Part shown: positions 20,203 to 31,827 of the stretch, piece after piece
Layout of the letters: the number at the start of each line of letters is the position of its first letter
Numbering within the stretch: the first letter of the stretch is position 1
Assembly: GCA_001792895.1 (NCBI GenBank)
Contig: MARA01000006.1
Coordinates: 2,287,379-2,351,378, forward strand
Source of the DNA: Lentinus brumalis
Taxonomy: Eukaryota; Basidiomycota; Agaricomycetes; Polyporales; Polyporaceae
Length of the DNA stretch: 64,000 nucleotides
Reading direction: 5' to 3'
Notes under the pieces: model-generated
The model's input: the letters and a program-made list of their open reading frames with translations, nothing else
Told to the model about the DNA's origin: nothing
Databases searched by the model: none
Program-made: the position numbers and the translations under genes

Positions 20203-22953
20203 TCAGTCATCGCTTTCCCATATAACCACCGCGGGCGCTCCCGGGTTCCTGCTCGCCCACTTCCGCTGCTTCTTGAGGTCTCGCCAACTCGCGTATGTTG
20301 CCAGACCAAGCGCGACAACCGTCGCAGCGATGGTGACCTTGATGCTGTCGGCGTAACACGCGCGGCCGATGATGCAGTGGTGGGAGGACGGGATCCCGCC
20401 GCGTGCGCTGATTGGGAGGGGTGCCGAGATGGCGTTCGGCGGCTCTCCCGCTATGAGTGTCGCAGAGGGAGACGCAAGGGACGCGACGGCGCTGAGGGCT
20501 GTAGAAAAGAAAGTGCTGTTGGACACGGGGAGATCGTCGCCGGTGTCGTGCGAGTCGAGGTTGCGCCCGAACATGATGGAGAAGAAGTTCCCGCCGAAGA
20601 GGGGCGAGAGTGAGACGAAGCCGTAGTTCTCCGAGAAGTGGGCTGTCCGATTCGCAAGGTCGCGTCGTCAGTGAGCGGACTATGAGATGTAGGAAGGCGT
20701 ATTACTCACTGAGACCGAACCAGTCGATGACGACCGTCGGGACAAGGCCGAAGAGCCCGCCGTACGCGAAGCCGAGCAAGACACTGGCTTTCCAAAGGTT
20801 GCTGATGTCCTCGATGACGAAACACGTCACCTGTGATATGACGAACAATGTGGCGACGAGTATGATGCAGAACGAGCGCGGGAGGCGGAGCTTGGTCTTG
20901 GTGAAGTCCGCAACGATACCTACGAGATGGCACTTTCAGCCCGAGATATGTGGGAGCAGGGCGCGCGAGTTACTCACCGATGCAGATGCGTCCGAGGCAG
21001 TTCATCAGGCTGACCGTGGAGACTTGGGTTGCTTGCCATTGTGCGGCCTTCACCTCATCGTAGTCGGGATTATTGAACGCAAAGAGCGACTGCGATATCG
21101 CACCGACGTTGTTGATATCTATTACATGTTCAGCAGCCAGCACCTTCCTCGCTACTGCATGGACTTACACATCAACCCGGTACCGCTCACTGTGAGAGGC
21201 TATCAGCGTGACGGAGTGCGAAGAACGATGGCAGGGAACGTACACAAGGACATCATACAAAACAGTACCCAGAAGTCGAGCGTAGCAAACATGCGCTTGC
21301 CATGGATGTTCACCACTCCACCGGGCTTGTCGAGTTGGCTTGACATGCTTCGTCGCGATGTTGACCGTGCGCTATGCGATCGGTGGCGAGTGTAACCCTC
21401 GTGGGGCGGGCTAAGCATCACAGAATCCGACGTTGCCGGTACGACGTAGTCGGACGCAGCCTGGGCGTGTGCAGAGGACACCAGCGGCTCCTCCTCCTCT
21501 TCGAGCTCGATAGCTGAATCTTGCGGCTCGTCGTCTTCATCGTCGCGTGCGAGAAGGTGCGTGTGGCTGTTGTTCTCTACCGAGTACGTAGTGGGCGAGC
21601 TGGTGCCGAGGCCTTCGCCAACACCGTAGTCGGAAGCGGAAGCGGCGTCGATGGACCCACGCTCAACCCTTGCGTCGGTGGCAATGTGCGGTGGCGGTAT
21701 TCGACGGATAAAGAAAAATCCGAGGATCATCGGGAGGGCGGTACCGATTGCTAGCGTGAGGAGGAACTCGGAAGTATTGCCTGGGAAGAGGGTGTGTGCG
21801 ATGGTGGAGAACAGGAACGCTGAGAGGCCGAACCCTGAGATGACGATGCCATTGGCGGTAGCACGCTGCATGTATGTTGTCAACTCTTGCAATCACCAAT
21901 CACCACCATGGACGCCGACTCACGTTGTGATCTGGCCAGCTCTTCGCTGTGGCGTTCATGCCGCCGACAAGACCGCCATTCCCGCCGATGCCAGTCAGGA
22001 AGGCGCAGAACGTGAGGGCGCAGAAAGATAGTAGGCCGATACTTTCGCCGTCAGGTATGCCCGTATCAAAGAAATGGCGAATGCCGAGGTATCCAGAGAG
22101 CAGACCGAAGAAAGCGATAACCATCATTATTGATGGACCTTTGCGATCGACAATGCCGCCCCATAGTGGCGCGGTGCTATATACGCCAACTGTACTCGCA
22201 AGTTATGAGCGTCGAAACACTCCCGTGAGACAATATACACTTACTGTTGCCAAACAAGCCGACGATGTTTATCTGAGTATGCGTGAGGTTGAGACGGGCG
22301 CCCAGCTGAGGCCCGTAAGCTACATCACAGAAGTCCAAGTCAACACCCGGATTTAACTGCGGTCACTAATGTTCCTTCACAAGACACGTCTGGCCACGAC
22401 GACCCCCGCCATTCGAAGACCAGGGGTCATATTGACGCGAATGCGTCAGTGACGCATGCAATCTTCTTGAACGAGCTCAAGCTCCTGTGGACAGGGGCCT
22501 CGCACACACGACCTTATGGAGCCTGACGCCGTACATAACCTCATTCGCATCATGGATAGCACGCTAAGCGACATGTACTCATGTGTGTGCCGCCGCAGGT
22601 AAACGTCTGAATGCTTCTGCGGCGAGGTACAGCGCCGGATGTTCACCCGCTACGGAGTGCAGTCTACTCCGTGGCGGGCGAGACCCCGCCGTGTGATAGC
22701 CTTTCAGAGTGCCATAGAATGAGAAAGGCAAGCGAGCGAGTCGTTCGAGCCTTGGCGCTTGGCGTAGATAAGGCAGGTACGAACCTGAGAAGACCTGTAG
22801 ACCGGTGTCAACGTCGATCAGTGGCACATGGTTACAACCTGGACCTACATAGTTCGTTCCCGAAGCGAGGGCGACCAGAATGCATGTCAGGAAGCTAATG
22901 ATCCGCACAGGACTGAACAGAGGTGGCGGGTGATCCGCATGGCTTGTGTGCAT
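20203..22953 (-). CDS. MFS transporter, nodulin-like/MCH1-type, 629 aa
   Basis: Exons 22849-22953, 22785-22794 (10 nt), 22245-22319, 21924-22189, 21244-21865, 21169-21189 (21 nt), 20978-21118, 20710-20919 and 20203-20642 sum to 1890 nt and close in frame. The first helix is RIISFLTCILVALASGTNYVFS. AYGPQLGARL, GLFGNIGVYS and FLTGIGGNGGL follow, as in fungal nodulin-like major facilitator proteins. Six N-terminal helices, a long acidic cytosolic loop in exon 5 (DDEDDEP, EEEEEP), then six C-terminal helices; the last loop is rich in Ser/Ala. Members are membrane transporters (relatives of yeast Mch1/YMR155W); the substrate is unknown. The second intron is unusually long (465 nt). Confidence 0.88.
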
Positions 22954-23714
22954 TTGCCGCGAATCCCTATCCCGGTGTCCCGGGCTGGTGTAGTCAGTGT
23001 CTGTCCGTCCCTGTGTAGATATTGCGTGCGTGGTGTGCGACGTGGCTGGCGGATGGGTGTAAGTCGGACACGTTGGTTGTCGTGGCTGCACTGTGCAACT
23101 TCGCCTAAAGGCGGTACGTTGTGATGAGCCCCGTTGCCGGTCCGCCGTCCCCGCGGCGCCACGGTCACGTGGTTGCCCAATACGCTGCCGCAACATGTGT
23201 GGTTTCAAGTTCGTCGAGTTACTACGAGTACACGACAGTTCTGAGGAGACGAGTCGAATGGCACGCATATCACAGAAGAATCAGAGTTCAAGGCATGTTC
23301 GATAGCAACAAGGCAGCAGGATAGCAGGACAACAGGACAGTGACAGGACAACAAAACAGCAATACAGACGACGTGTAAGTGCATAGCATGGTCAAATGCT
23401 GCAATCTACCGTATGGAAACAAGTCTATGCTACACGATGGTATGCGGGAGCTAGTGTGACGGAACAGGTACAGAGCAATAATGCCGAAGCCTAGAAAGTA
23501 AGTAATCCAGGACGAGTATGGTAATAATGTCAAGAGACAAGGCGCACATCCGAGTCCGCCAATCTATCGGGCACCATGACTGGTGCCAGATTGACTATTA
23601 GAAGGGCGAAAAACGAGCCAGGGCCAGAAAAGACTGGGAAGGCGCGACTAGCGCACGCGGTTCTGACAATACGAGCGAGATCGGAGGGATAGCGTGCGGT
23701 GCGGAGGAGTGCCT
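22954..23714. other. Intergenic between two minus-strand genes
   Basis: Holds the upstream region of the MFS gene. An ACAGGAC-type short repeat lies at 23322-23350. No ORF with domain or splice logic was seen. Confidence 0.45.
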
Positions 23715-24226
23715 TCAGACAGTGAGGACAATGCCGGCGACGATGGAACCAATGAGGGCGCTGGTACTGCCCAGTGCAATGTGGCTTGCACTGTTAGCAC
23801 CTGCGAGGCGAGACTGAGCCTCAGAGGACTGTAAGAAGCGGCGGTCAGTCGCAGCTGTGCAGGTAATGAACATGACTCACTGAAACTGGGGAGGAAGAGT
23901 CGACGACAGATGCTGCAGCAGAGGACTCCGCTACATCAGACTGACCACCATCAATGGCCTCCGTTCCAGAGGCGTCCGGAACGTCTGTGTGTCCGACAAG
24001 GGATCCTCGAGCGCCCTGGGCGGCGGCGCTGGCAGGGTTGACCTTCACGTCGCTCTCGCCGTCGGGGATGACGTCGAGCATGTATCGGTTAAGCGGCCAG
24101 ATGACAGCGCTGACTATAAGCAATCCCGTTAGCCATGCTTATATACCTTGATATGATAGACGTACCCTGTGTCACGAAGACGACGGAGAAGAGAGCGACG
24201 ACGAAGAGGGTGCGGAAGAAGAACAT
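23715..24226 (-). CDS. Small secreted, probably GPI-anchored protein, 135 aa
   Basis: Exons 24166-24226, 23881-24113 and 23715-23828 sum to 408 nt in frame. The N-terminus MFFFRTLFVVALFSVVFVTQG is a strong signal peptide. The middle is short, polar and Ser/Ala-rich (DVKVNPASAAAQGARG, SSAAASVVDSSSPVS). The C-terminus has small residues (GANSAS) followed by a hydrophobic tail that ends at the stop (STSALIGSIVAGIVLTV), the pattern of a GPI-anchor signal. It would sit at the cell surface or wall. There are few cysteines, so it is not a typical effector. Function unknown. Confidence 0.75.
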
Positions 24227-27200
24227 GATGGTGCAGATGATTGGGTCGGGGACAGGAAGGTTGAAAGAGCGTAGTGGGTGCGACGAGGAGGAATAGATAC
24301 GAATAGCTTAGGGAAGAGTAGCAACGAACAGTCGCGAGCCTAAGTAGACTGCGGAAAGAAAGTTCAGTGGAGCAGAGGATGAGCGACTCGGACTCCTGTG
24401 CAGTGGTGCGGGCGAGCCGGGGAGACCACTAGACACTGTTGCGGTTAGCAACGAGTGCACTTACCTCCAAATCCTTATAGCCAGGTTCTCTTGCAGCGTC
24501 ATGGCACCCGGGAAAGGCAGAAACCTTGTACTTAATGCTGTCAAAGATACCGGCGGTCTTGAGGCGGGAGAACTAAAGCTAGCCCATATCGGGAAGGACG
24601 CCGGCCATCTGAGCATGAGAGTAATAAATACGAGCATCTGCGCATGCCCCGCCTGTTCTCATGCCGCTTTGTTTTCAGAAGGTGAGAGTCGGAGGAGGTT
24701 ATGAAAGGAACCGCCGTTTCGGGCAACAACGACCACTTTTCTCACGCACGGCGCTTCCGCATTTGGGGCGTCGTTGTGCCGCATCTGCCTTTGAGCTTGT
24801 TCGTCCATCTCGCTTGTCCTTCGCAATCTGGCAATCGAGCGATTCGCTTGCTCTGTGTGTACCGAGGCTTGATGCTGGTCTGTCGATTCTCTGCATGGAT
24901 GGGACCTTGGCTAGCACGAGTCTTCTGCCGACGGCGGGTCCTGGCTATGCATTGTCGTCGGACTATGACCGGGCCTGTCGCAAGCAATCTGTCAACGGAA
25001 GTCTTGCCAACGACTGCTTGGAGTGTTTCTAGTACAGAGCGCGGGAGCTCTTGCGCCGAGGCGGTCTGACGCGCGCGCCGTACGGCAGACATCCTCCAGC
25101 GGGTGAGCGGAACGTGCGTTATGCCGATGGCGTTGTCGACACTGACACAACGAGTATACAGTCTTTCAGGATACTTGTTACCTTGTCGATTGACCAATAC
25201 AGTGTGTTGTATACTTGCAAGCAATGCGATCTTTCCTGCGTTCATACGTCCTTGTCCTGTGCCTTCGAATTGAATCAGTGTCATCTGTAGCAAAAGGCTT
25301 CCAAGAAGACGGCAACGACACCATCCCTGCATGTCATCTGAAGAACGGCCGACTTGCCGAATACGAGCGGGCCTCCGCGGGTTTCAACGATTGCGGTGCG
25401 GTGCCGAGCATCCATGCGTGAAGACGTGGCAGTCCGCTTAGCTTGTCGTATGGTGTGTGAAGGCGCAAGGGTACGGAGACCTGCGAGGCGACTCGCGGGT
25501 ACCAGCTGGTACCAGTCGCATTGAGATCGCCTAGGTAGAAGAAACAGCGTATTGGTAAGCTTAGTCTCGTCTCTGTTCTTTTCCCCCGGTTTAATAAATG
25601 CCATCGTTCAGGACATAGGACATAGTCGTTGCGCCTTCTCAAGATGCCTTGTAATGTCGTCGAAACGAGACGAACGAACTCTTTGTGATGACATGCGCGT
25701 CAATCGAAGAGCATCCCCGGTGACGGCGGGTCTACTGAGCGATGGTCTTGCCAAGCGTTTCCGTCAGTGCGGCATCTGGCTAAGCTGTATACTGGGGACC
25801 TTGGCCGTCCTCTGACTCCTCAGGCCTCATTTATCGCCCAGCGCTGTCCCCGACGACTGAAGCGCCTGGTGATCTTACCGCACGAAGAGTCGGGTAATGC
25901 ACGAATGTGCGAACATAAAGCTTGAACCGCTCTCCAGCTACGTTTGCGCATGTTGTAATAAACCAGAAGGGTCGGGTAACATGGAGGGTTTGCCTAACTT
26001 CGCAAACACTCTTTGTCGGGTTTGCCACTGACACTCCGTCAGTATTATGTTGTGGTGCCACCGATAGCGGCGTACTCACCAAAAAGCTCTTTCAGTAATC
26101 TCGCCTGGCTTTCTCTACTCACTTCACAGGTTCTCATCTTCCAGCCTGCTTTGTGAAGCTCGACGAGCCATATTTAAGCCTGCGCGAGGTTCGTCCCTCC
26201 CTCCATTCCCTTCCCCGCTTCCCTTTGATACGCCAACGCAGCGCCGCTTGCGACTCCGGAAACGTCTGTCATGACTATACGACGGTCATGTATATCATCG
26301 CTTGCCCCAACTGCCCCACTAAACCTATCGGTCAACGCACACATCCTTGCAAGTGTTAGTCGATCACCTTTCATCTGGTTACGCTGACGCTGACGATCTG
26401 CTTTGAGCTAGTGGATCTACCAACTCTTCCTACGGCTTTCTCTATCCAAAGGAACGGGTGCTATACCCCTCCAGAGGAGAAGTCTCAATCTCCCAAGCCC
26501 TTCTGTGCATGGGACACACTCTGCTCGGTGCATCGCCCGAGTCATGTCCGGGACCTCTCCCCGGCACGAGATTGGTTGGGAAACGTCTATGATTCCGCTT
26601 TTCTGATCCACAACTTGCTGTCGGCCTCGGTGGCTCAGTGTTCCTGCTCAGCCGGGGAACCTAAGCCACGCGGTCCAGGTTATGCTGATGTGAGAAAAGT
26701 CACCGGGAGAGGATCAAGAAGGTCAGGGCGATACGCAAGGTGTTGGCGCAGTATCACATCGGGAGGAGTCGACCAGACGAGCGTACGTGATGGAACTTCA
26801 TCTGGGTGTCGTCCGACTCCAGTCCCCACTCTACGAAGTCTCGTATACTGGAACCTGGCTGGTCAAGACACGAATCGGTTCCCTGGCGTACCACAGTACG
26901 ATGCCTATGCCGCAAGACCGCAAAAGGAGACGATCATGGATTGGATCGAAGAAGAAACTCATGTTTTACTCGAGGGGCCGCTTTTGAAACCTTCGAAGAG
27001 AGTGAACCCTGACGTTATTCTTGCGCCACGACTGGTGAGTGATGACATTATTCGCTGGGACTCTCGCTGAGATCGGTTACTACAGTCCAAGCTCACCTCT
27101 GCCGCGAGAACCGGCAAACAATAGCGGCACATATGGGGCACCATCCTTGCGGCCAATGAGCCACACTCACGCTCAATGAGTGCGTATTCGCCGCGAGCGT

Positions 27201-28983
27201 CGTCTGCGATTCCCTGGAACATGGAGTCTGACTTCAATCACTTCAGCATGTTCAGCTGTCAAACTTCCATCCGGAGCACCGCCTTTACGCGCCTTTTCGT
27301 CCCCGCTCTCCTCTATCACGGCGACATTGAAGGCCATGTAACGCTCGCGCCCCAGCGATGGGAAGAAAAGAATCAATCATGTTCCTCGCGGCGGTCAAGA
27401 AGGTCCCGATTTCTCGCTCTCGCCTTACACTCAGCCCTCAAAGTGGCTCCCGGCCGCATCAGTCGCCTTCATCACCCTTTCTCTTCTGACGCCTTATCTC
27501 GCCGGCCGCACCAACCGACTTCACCAACCTTTCTCTCCTGATGCCGTGTCTCGTCCCGCACTATGCCTCTGCTCCGAAGAAGGAGGCCCGGCCCATTCCA
27601 CAGTCCACAGTGATACCTCAGAACACTTACGACGCACGGCCTCCAACTCCAAATCAGGTCCCTCACCCAATACCATCGACCACTACATCGGCCACTTCGC
27701 CTGTCCCTGGCGACATTTGCCCGTCTGATCCTCATCGCTGTGCGCACCGGTTGTCAGGAGGTTCGCGATGCCACGAACTTGAGAGGTTCTTGGTTGTTGG
27801 GTTCGTGCGCAATTATTTGCTGCATCGAGGACCTTTCCAGACGCCTTACTCGCCTTACTCGCCTTGTGATGGATCGCCTCGGGGCCCACGACTTCTTGTT
27901 CTTGCTCTATGTGACCGAGGTCTTTTGGCACCTATCCGACACCAAGAGCGGACGAGAGTGACTCCGTAACCACCTCTCCATTCTTGTGTTCGGCAATGCG
28001 ACACGCCATCACCCGACTTCAAGAAGCTCGTTTTCCTGTGCACCAGAAGTATTCGATATCCTAGCCAACTACGTCATGCCCGTTGGAATGGTCAACGTCG
28101 CTGCACCATGATGACGCTGCGTGAGATCAGGCCATCGAGGATGAATCCAGGACGAGACTTCGTAGGAGGTGTGCGCGAAGTGGTGGTTTGCCGTATGTAT
28201 CGCGCCTTCTAAATCAGGATGCCGAAACGAACCCCACATATCAGTACGTGCAGTCCTGCGTTCTTCATGTGCGTGCGGATATTGACCTGCGATGACAGGG
28301 TTCTCAATCAATAATATTGGGGAGTCCGCCCGGTGCCGGATATCGGGGCATTGTGTTACCCAGAATGTGCGGCAAGAGCGGCCTATCAAGGCTGCATTCG
28401 AGCTGAAGACTCAAGAAACTCTGCAAACTAGACGGACTACGCTCCCACGCGTAACACACAGGGAGGACTCGATCCTACAACCAAGGGCTCTCGGATCCAG
28501 CGTGCACGTTGTCTCTATCGCGCGTCACACGGTATCATGCGGCAGTTTGTCGAGCGGATCCCTCACTAAACACTTCAAGACGGGGGTGGGGAGATGGCCA
28601 TGGGAAGGAGACGGGTCGGAGGACCTATAAGTAACTTTTTAACCGTTGATGAGAGTAATATTGCTTCAGCGTACAATGACAATCATTTCTAACACGTACG
28701 AACGGTCCCGAGGAGGCGACTGCCTCGTTGCGTTCTAACTCCAGGCCAGCGCTGCTGTGGTCACGTATAAGATTCAACGAAAGTGCATCAGGCACGTCAA
28801 CGTCTGGCGTGCAGTGCCTCGCTACAAGCAGACGGTCCTTCACATTGATTGTTCAGCGGACTCATGTCGAGTCATGATGTAGATGCATGAGAGGAAACCT
28901 ACATAACCACAATCTCGAAGGGCATGCCTCTCTACCCAGCTTGAACTTCTCGACCTTCCTCACCCTTTGTACGCAACACCACC
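24227..28983. other. Gene-poor stretch with one doubtful gene
   Basis: Apart from the candidate at 26288-27124, frames here are short and without motifs. The last ~90 nt form the C/T-rich leader of the GNAT gene. Confidence 0.4.
26288..27124 (+). CDS. Doubtful multi-exon gene or gene remnant, unknown
   Basis: A TATTTAAG-like box (26169) is followed by an ATG (26288) reading MYIIACPNCPTKPIGQRTHP, a good donor (GTGTTAG) and an acceptor at about 26411 leading into SSYGFLYPKERVLYPSRGEV. Further on, a protein-like stretch (MDWIEEETHVLLEGPLLKPS) meets a donor at 27032 and a last exon ending at 27124. The middle exons cannot be joined in frame with confidence. No family was recognised. It could be a decayed gene. 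Confidence 0.25.
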
Positions 28984-29637
28984 ATGGACAAAGCCACCGC
29001 GGCCGTCCGCTCGGGCACCACTTATGCCGTCTGCGCGATATCGAACCCACCCTCGTCAACCGATATCCATGATTACCGCGAAGTCCGCCTCACCGCGCTC
29101 CGGAAAGACCCGTCTGCGTACTCGTCCACGTACGAGCGGGAGGCCGCGTTCGACGAGGAAACCTGGAGAGCCCGACTCACGGGAAGTGGGAAGGTGACGC
29201 TCGTCGCGCGCGCTTGTCGCCCGGATACCTTGGATGGGAGTACAGATGGAAGAGATGTACTTGGGCAGGGAGTAGGGTGCATGAGGGTGATCGCGGCGCG
29301 AAGCCTCCCGGCGGGAGAGGGCCCGCAGGGAGTCGATCCGGAGAGGGACTACTTCGTGTTCGGGATGTGGATGCGTCCTGAGCATAGGAGGAGAGGGGTG
29401 GGGAGCAGGCTGTTGGAAAGCGGGCTGGCGTGGGTTCTGGAGGATGCTGCTGCGCGTATGGGGTCGGAGGGCGCGGCGGGGGTTTGGTTGGCCGTGACTG
29501 CGACGAACTCCAGGGCGAAGAGGATGTACGAGGAGGCCGGGTTCAGGGAACTTCCGGAAGAGCACAGTGCTGATGACCTTCCTGGAGAGATATGGATGAG
29601 TAGGAAAATGCAAGTGAATGTGTTCAACGAATTATGA
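28984..29637 (+). CDS. GNAT-family N-acetyltransferase, 217 aa
   Basis: A single-exon gene whose ATG lies in CACCATGG. The acetyl-CoA site (motif A) is MWMRPEHRRRGVGSRLLESG (R/QxxGxG/A, about residues 127-146), preceded by the beta strand DYFVFGM. Motif B follows: VWLAVTATNSRAKRMYEEAG (about 170-189). The N-terminal region carries YREVRLTALRKDPSAYSSTYE, common in fungal GNATs that act on small molecules or amines. The domain is full length and intact. It transfers acetyl from acetyl-CoA; the acceptor is not predictable from sequence. Confidence 0.9.
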   Translation: MDKATAAVRSGTTYAVCAISNPPSSTDIHDYREVRLTALRKDPSAYSSTYEREAAFDEETWRARLTGSGKVTLVARACRPDTLDGSTDGRDVLGQGVGCMRVIAARSLPAGEGPQGVDPERDYFVFGMWMRPEHRRRGVGSRLLESGLAWVLEDAAARMGSEGAAGVWLAVTATNSRAKRMYEEAGFRELPEEHSADDLPGEIWMSRKMQVNVFNEL

Positions 29638-29932
29638 CCATACTCTACATGAGTACACTCGCCCGGCCGTGACGGCACGATGCTCGAGAGCGTCCCTTGA
29701 ACAGTCTACAGATCAGTGGAAACGCAGCGCAAGGTCGCTGTCATGAATACAGGGCAAGGAACCTGGGATGCACTGGTGCGCTGGGAAGAGGTGCAAGTCA
29801 CCTATATGATTTATAGATACCTACCCAAGAAAGATACTACACCGAAACGACGGAGCACAGAAAGCGCTGACAGAACGAAACACATTTATGGTATTCCAGC
29901 GGGAGTGGTCAACCTGAACCCACGGTGAACAA

Positions 29933-31738
29933 TTATTCGGTCGAAGATGGCGACGCAGCGGCCTCCTGAGGTACCTCGGTCTGAGCGCCACCTTCCACCT
30001 CCTCTGGGACCTCCGAGGGAGAGCGAGCTTGCAGCTCGATATCGTCGTCATCGTCGGACAGCGCTGAGCGAGCGGGATTGACGAAACCTCCGAGGGATGA
30101 GACGAAGCTCGGCGTGCTGTATGGGTTCCTCGAGGAATGCAGCGGGTCGTCGGGGTCGACCCGGAGGTCCATACGGCTCGACTCTTGTAGTTCGAGGAGA
30201 AAGCGCGAAATGAGGATGGTTGTTATTCTGCGGATAGATTTTGTGTGAGCGATGCTCGCAGAATGCTACCATCACCGGCGTGATGTGTAAGTACACTGCA
30301 CACGTACGGGGCGGTGAATGCAGTGATCACACTATAACCGTGGTCACTGCTGTTGGCCGCCACCTATGGAAGTACGCATGAATAATGGCACACAGATAAT
30401 AGGAGACACAAGACAGGTCGATGCTTACTGCAGTTGCCGAAAGAACAAGGTGCAGGGCGTTCAGGATGAAAATGATGCTAAGTAATGCCCACGTCAAACA
30501 ACTCGGTGAGTCCCTTCAGGATTCTGTGGCCATGCAAATTGCCGTAGGACGTACAGGAAATACATGGTTCCTGTGAGTGAAGTCACGCATCGTTAACTTC
30601 CAAAGGACCTTGCGTAGATAGACATACCACCGCGGAAGAGGACGTCCGATAGCGTAAGCCTCCTGGATTGTCGGATATCCGTCAGGGCGGCGGAGCCTCT
30701 CAATGTTGTCCAGGTGATGTAGATGAGTAGGATGTCGGCAGCAATGAGTGGTATCCGAGAGATTAGCACAACTGTGTAGTCCTGTCAGTGAGCATGGGCT
30801 AATGCATATGATTGCTAGCCAACATACGCCTTGTATGAGTACAGAGTCAGTCCTGAATGCATGTGATGAAGTTGAATGAACCAGACCTAAGGTCGAGTAC
30901 GGCAGTTGTGTTGTATGCCTCGAGGCACCCGAATGGCGAGAAGTTCTCTCCAGAGAATTGATAGCCATATGGAACCTGCATCATAGACCATCATCATTCT
31001 TTGTCGGTCCACGCGATCAAAGAACATCGATTAACTCACCAGATTGGCACCTACTGGTACTAGAGACAACGCGGCAACGAGTAGTCCGAGGGTCTTGTTC
31101 CTGCTCAATACATATGCTCGGAGGGCAGAGAATGCTGATTGCATGTGTCAGAGATCATGACCCGATGACTGGAAGGATGGCTGACCTGCTCCCGGAACGA
31201 ATTGCAGTATCTCCATCACCTTCACGACTATTACGAACAAGGAACAGCTGCGGACGTCAACAATCATGTTGCAGCCATCTGAACTTTGTGAGACTTCACA
31301 GAATCACACGAACCTCTGATTCCAGTCAGAGTTGCCGTGGCTCGGACTGAGGCTGCTCACCTTATCCGAAGGGAGGGATGCAAACTGGACCAACCTGATG
31401 ACATAGTACGTCATGGAAATCCAATGATTCGCGAAGAGCAAGAGCGACGCTCCACCGATGCGCTTTGCGGGCCAGAAGTATGCCACTTGCCGATCAAACG
31501 TGATGAAGGCGTCGTAAATGAAGATAACTAGTACGGTGAAAGAAAGCGTCAGGTCGACATGAACGAGCTTGCAATGCTGTGGACGCACCGACTGCTGCCA
31601 GGTCACAGTAGCTGCTTGTATAGCTGTTTGACAGTGTCAGCAAGAGCGCACAGTGACGAGAGGCAGGCTTGATGATGCGACGTACAGACTGTCGAATAGG
31701 GCCACAGTTGCAGCAGCAGCATCAGCCTTGGAAGACAT
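29933..31738 (-). CDS. DUF6533 seven-transmembrane protein, 340 aa
   Basis: Exons 31686-31738, 31589-31623, 31395-31527, 31186-31247, 31040-31134, 30901-30975, 30628-30781, 30555-30570 (16 nt), 30429-30477, 30308-30363 and 29933-30227 sum to 1023 nt in frame. The DUF6533 signature is YDAFITFDRQVAYFWPAKRI (about residues 35-54). Further landmarks are ALRAYVLSRNKTLGLLVA, LISRIPLIAADILLIYITW and the last-helix motif ITTILISRFLLELQ. About seven hydrophobic segments are followed by an acidic, Pro/Ser-rich cytosolic tail. The family is abundant in mushroom-forming fungi and its function is unknown; a receptor-like role has been suggested by topology only. The 11-exon model explains every phase. Confidence 0.88.
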
Positions 31739-31820
31739 GGCGAAGTCACTGAAGGGGACCCTTTGAGTCACCGCCGAGAGTCGAGGAATATTGCAACGAC
31801 ATCCGCGGCAAAACTAGGCC

Positions 31821-31827
31821 TTATATC
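31821..31827 (-). promoter_or_regulatory. TATA-like box of the DUF6533 gene
   Basis: GATATAA on the minus strand, 83 nt before the start codon. Confidence 0.4.

Noticed and set aside
27541..27969. 142-codon ORF rich in Pro and Ser
   Set aside because: Composition follows local C/T richness; no domain and no promoter signal.
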